Below are positions 60,657 through 64,000 of a stretch of 64,000 nt of DNA, one piece after another. This DNA comes from Corythucha ciliata (lineage: Eukaryota > Arthropoda > Insecta > Hemiptera > Tingidae). Each line of letters opens with the position of its first letter. Positions within the stretch are counted from its first letter, which is position 1. The stretch spans positions 6,820,001-6,884,000 of the forward strand of contig CM075937.1 of NCBI GenBank assembly GCA_038030265.1. Direction: 5' to 3'. A program made the translations under genes and the position numbers. The notes beneath the pieces are model-generated. The model had not been told where the DNA came from and searched no databases. It saw only the letters and a list, made by a program, of their open reading frames with translations.

Positions 60657-62782
60657 TAGGGTGACAAGGCGTCCTTCTTTCCCCGGACTTGTCTTACTTT
60701 CTTGAGCGTCTGGGGACGTCCGAGCTCATTTTTCTTGTGTCCGGGGAGAGATCGAAATTGTCCTCTTTTTTGTCCTACTTTTTCGGTTTCTACTTGATGT
60801 AAGTAACCCCTGGATTCCTAATTCAAAACATCTTTCAAGTTTTAATCTTCAAACAAAGCTGCAGCTCCTAGCCAGAGCCAGTCCCCATTTTGCCCTGGCC
60901 GAGCTGAGCCGGGTCTTCTCCCTAACTCCACCAGATCAGGTCGAGCGCCAGGGGCGGAGAGATCGTAGCACAAAGTCCACTCAGAGAACAATACAGTGAT
61001 TTCGCCCACTGAATCTGTTCCACACAACGTCATGCCTCTATTTCACTCAAAACTCTAAAATTCAGCCCACAACACATGAGAACATTGGCCGACGAACCGG
61101 AAAATAAGACTCACAGTCTGATTTAAAACTAGTCATGCGTTTGGCACTTTCAAGAACAAAATTTCGTAATTTTCACTCTTCCAAACTTCAATTTCGCGAA
61201 TTTTCGCTCAATCAAAATTAAATTTGGTGGATTCATGTCGTTCAAATCCCAATTTCTGGGTTTGCTTATTCAAAACCCAAATTTCTTGGAATTTACTCCT
61301 TCACAAACTAAATTTCTGGACTTTTGCTCTTTACATAATCAGTTTTGCAGGTTTGGTTAATAAAAAAACCAATTTCGCAAAAAACGAGCGAAAAAAAAAT
61401 TTCTAATTTTGGCTGGAAATTTTCACTCTTCCATGAACGAACGTTTCAAATTTGGCACCTTAAAAACCAAATTCCACTAATTTTTGTTATTTCGTACACC
61501 AATTTTGCTGATTTCCTCGCTTTTAAATCCCAAATTACGTGGGGTTTGCTCTTTAATCAACTAATTTTACGAACTTTTCCTGCTTCAACACCCAATTTCG
61601 TGGACTTCGCTCCTTTATCCCGACTTTGGGGAATTGTGCATGATGGAAAACCAAATTTCGTGGCTTTGCCTCTTTGTCAAATATGTTTCGCGCGGGTTTG
61701 GTTACGTCAATAACCAAAATTGGTGAAAAAATAATGACGGAAAAACAAAACTCGTGATTCTAGCTTTTTCAATTCACATTTTCGCTGTTGATTTTTCATT
61801 ACTAAATGTTTCAACATTCAATGTTTCAAATTTGACACCTTCAAAATCAAATTTCACGAATTTTGTTATTTAGTACCCCAATTTCACTGAAGTCCGCGCG
61901 TTTAAAACCAAAATTTTGTGGTTTTATATCTAACTGAAATCAGTTTCGCAGGTTTTGCTAATTCAGACAACGAATTTGGCTCTTTTAAAATTCAAAGTCC
62001 CTATTTTGGAGTATTCCAACCCTAAATTTCGTCAATTTTGGTCTTATAAATCCCCAAATTTTGCGTTTTTTTTTTTATCAAAACCTAATTTTGTGGATTT
62101 AGCACATTTCCACCATGATTTCACAGTAGTTGGTTACTTTACTCACCAAATTTCGTGGGTTTGGCTCTTGGAGTCCAAAGTTGTACACGGCGTCGACCAA
62201 TTCGAAAAGCTAACATCGAAAACACATATTTCTTGATTTGGCAGCTTGAACCCAAATTTTACTGAAAATGTTCGCTCTCTCATAAACAAAATCGCGGATT
62301 CTGCTTCTTAAAAACCTTAATTCACGAGTTTTTGCTATTTTCTGCTTAAAGGACCCTAATTTTGCGTAATTTCGTTCTTTCAAAAAACGAATTTCGTATC
62401 CCAAGTTTTTTCTACAATCAGTTCAGAAATTTCGCTTGTTCGAAAAACAAAAATGTGGCTCTTTCAAAAAGCAAATGCATTGATTTGGCGTCACAAACCC
62501 AAGTTTTGCGGGCTTTCGCTCTTTCAAAACCAAATTCGCTGATTAGGCTCACATTCAAAAACCATGATTTAATAGTTTTGGCTCTTTCAAACCTCGGTGC
62601 CGTAGTTTTCGTTCTTCTCAAAAATTTATTTCCAACCTGAAACGCGGACCTTTCCTTTAACACCAAACTGATCAACGATTAGTCGTTAGGAGTCCTACTC
62701 TACGTCGAAAGCGTCCTACTATTGTCCTACTTTTCGAACCAGGCGTCCTCGGAAACCACTTTTTCATCTGCTGGTCACCCTA
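60657..62782. mobile_element. Subrepeat-filled hAT-like element, second repeat type
   Basis: The ends TAGGGTGACAAGGCGTCC and CTGGTCACCCTA are imperfect inverted repeats. Flanks ACCACGGC and AGCATGGC agree at 6 of 8 positions, suggesting an old 8-bp duplication. From about 61140 to 62640 the interior is an array of degenerate ~32-bp units such as CAAATTTCGTGGGTTTGGCT and TTTTGCTCTTTC. It resembles the array at 14940-15420 but not the TTAGCCGCGAATTA type. Open frames inside are products of the repeats. Confidence 0.75.
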
Positions 62783-62799
62783 AGCATGGCAGACTCCTA

Positions 62800-62940
62800 G
62801 GGCCGTATTCAGAAACTCACCTTTACAAAGCCTTAACTAAAGGAGTTGAAAAATATGATGGTTTTATACAAATATGTGTCATCTGTTTTGAAGCGCTTAA
62901 AGGAGATGTAGAGGTTAAGGTTGGTTTCTGAATACGGCCC
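62800..62940. mobile_element. Intact 141-bp MITE
   Basis: GGGCCGTATTCAGAAA faces TTTCTGAATACGGCCC. CTA flanks both ends. It is the intact relative of the interrupted copy at 34935-35530. It lies 10 bp from the duplication of the hAT element at 60657-62782. Confidence 0.85.
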
Positions 62941-63480
62941 CTAGACTCTTAAATAGGGGCTCATAAACTATCCTTTTGCTGCACACCTTTCAAAACTGTA
63001 TTATTTCCGGTTGAATGGGACTGTCGCCAGCTCTCGGTCTACAACTTCCTCATTGTCATTGCACAAAATGTTATCTTGCAAATGCAAAAAATAATTTTTC
63101 CTGTTTACCGTGTGCCATATGCCCGGTGCTGCGCTAAGTTCCGCCAAAGTGATGAGCATTGTAAAAAAAAAATTGAAACATTCCACGGTTTGATGTTAGA
63201 CAGTGGGAGCTGCAAAGAAGAAACTCGTTTTAAACTTTTTTTTTTAATTACGATTGTAATGGAAACATGAGTAAAATTCAAGGTTTTGGTGAAAATCTAT
63301 GTTAATTTTGTACATATTGTACTATTTTTTTTACCATGAGGGAAGAGGGAGTGAAAAGAAACAATTCAGGCGTTCGGCTGATGCGACCGAAGGTGAACTT
63401 GGCCGAGCCCGACCTCACGAGGACTCCCGAGCTTCAAGTGAAAATTCGGGCCCCTGAGAACAGGATAAAGCAATGCGGCC
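62941..63480. other. Intergenic, no gene seen
   Basis: AT-rich sequence without recognised exons or repeats. The frame 63336-63536 has no identifiable protein. Confidence 0.35.
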
Positions 63481-63483
63481 AAG

Positions 63484-64000
63484 TACGCCAGAATGACAGG
63501 GATAACCCCTTCAACTGCTCGTCTGATCGCTCATAATCGCTAGGGGGATTCTTCCATGTTACGCAATTTTTTCGATTTGTAACGGACGTGGTTAATGAGT
63601 GCCTCTGACAATGGTTAATTACGTCAGTGGCCCAAAGAAAAGATCTTGCTATAGCGGATCATTGAGGTCCGCCAGTGTCGAGGCTCCTCGTTCATCTTTG
63701 GCAAAAAGGGGCTCCGATTATTGCGTGTCCACCGTCCTCAAAAGGTTTTGTGCGGCCGCTGAAACCTGCGGCCAACTTGTCATAAACGCTTGAAACACTG
63801 GAATAACCCGTTTGAATGGATCGCCTGATCGAAAATCAGCTCGGATTCTTCGTTCAGCTTTAAATTATATAGCTATTTTTACAAAACACGCTCACGAGGC
63901 TAAGCGGCGATTCTCGGATTTTAACAATTTTGTTCGATCCTTCGATTTGAGCTGGACGTGGTTCATGAGTCTTTTAGACCGTTGTCAATTGCGAAAGTCA
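63484..64000. repeat. Diverged tandem duplication at right edge
   Basis: GGACGTGGTTAATGAGT at 63584 recurs as GGACGTGGTTCATGAGT at 63954. Upstream blocks GGGATAACCCCTT (about 63498) and GGAATAACCCGTTTG (about 63800), each followed by CTGATCG and GGATTCTTC, recur in the same order. The unit is ~300-370 bp and continues past the window. On the minus strand both copies can be read as related short basic peptides, so duplicated exons are possible. Confidence 0.45.

Noticed and set aside
61224..62640. Several plus-strand frames of 60-120 codons rich in Phe, Asn and Lys
   Set aside because: They are translations of the ~32-bp subrepeat array and change with repeat phase; no coding signal.

Overview
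The window is animal nuclear DNA, most likely from an invertebrate. It is AT-rich, its genes are split by many introns of about 56-75 bp plus a few kilobase-sized ones, and it carries metazoan gene families (sulfite oxidase, PRPF4, PGRMC, REEP, an MDH1B-type dehydrogenase, a PAT-domain protein). Many non-autonomous DNA transposons sit between the genes and inside the long introns. I cannot name the species. No bacterial operon signals, rRNA, CRISPR array or autonomous transposase/RT ORF was seen.

Layout of the left half. A minus-strand gene of unknown family (439-1631) lies opposite a small unknown plus-strand gene (2088-2785). A hairpin and a MITE follow, then an MDH1B-like gene (3787-5830, 5' end unresolved). 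A long coiled-coil gene with an acidic, PP1-docking-like N-terminal exon runs 7073-14356. A nested hAT pair (14734-16982) comes next. A 110-residue PAT/perilipin-like gene (17589-18210, minus) is divergent from PGRMC (19025-24859), whose 5.2-kb first intron holds a second nested hAT pair. A REEP1-4-type gene (27553-34438 or 35820) has alternative terminal exons and an odd membrane-hairpin region.

Layout of the right half. A cluster of at least four MITEs, one inserted in another, follows exon 34073-34438. After a repeat-filled stretch come sulfite oxidase (minus, 40272-42438) and PRPF4 (plus, 42630-44678), head to head with 191 bp between start codons. From about 44.7 kb to the end I see no convincing complete gene. 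That third of the window is mostly layered transposons, including a four-level nest at 45.6-47.5 kb and a 7.6-kb interval bounded by 130-150-bp direct repeats.

Main discovery. At least eight elements have hAT-like ends, and most have exact 8-bp target-site duplications. Their interiors are filled with long arrays of degenerate ~30-bp AT-rich subrepeats rather than coding sequence. Elements with quite different termini share the same subrepeat type, and arrays are inserted in arrays. The conserved genes are ordinary housekeeping functions (ER heme/sterol protein, ER shaping, lipid droplet, mitochondrial sulfur metabolism, spliceosome) and show no sign of working together as one pathway.
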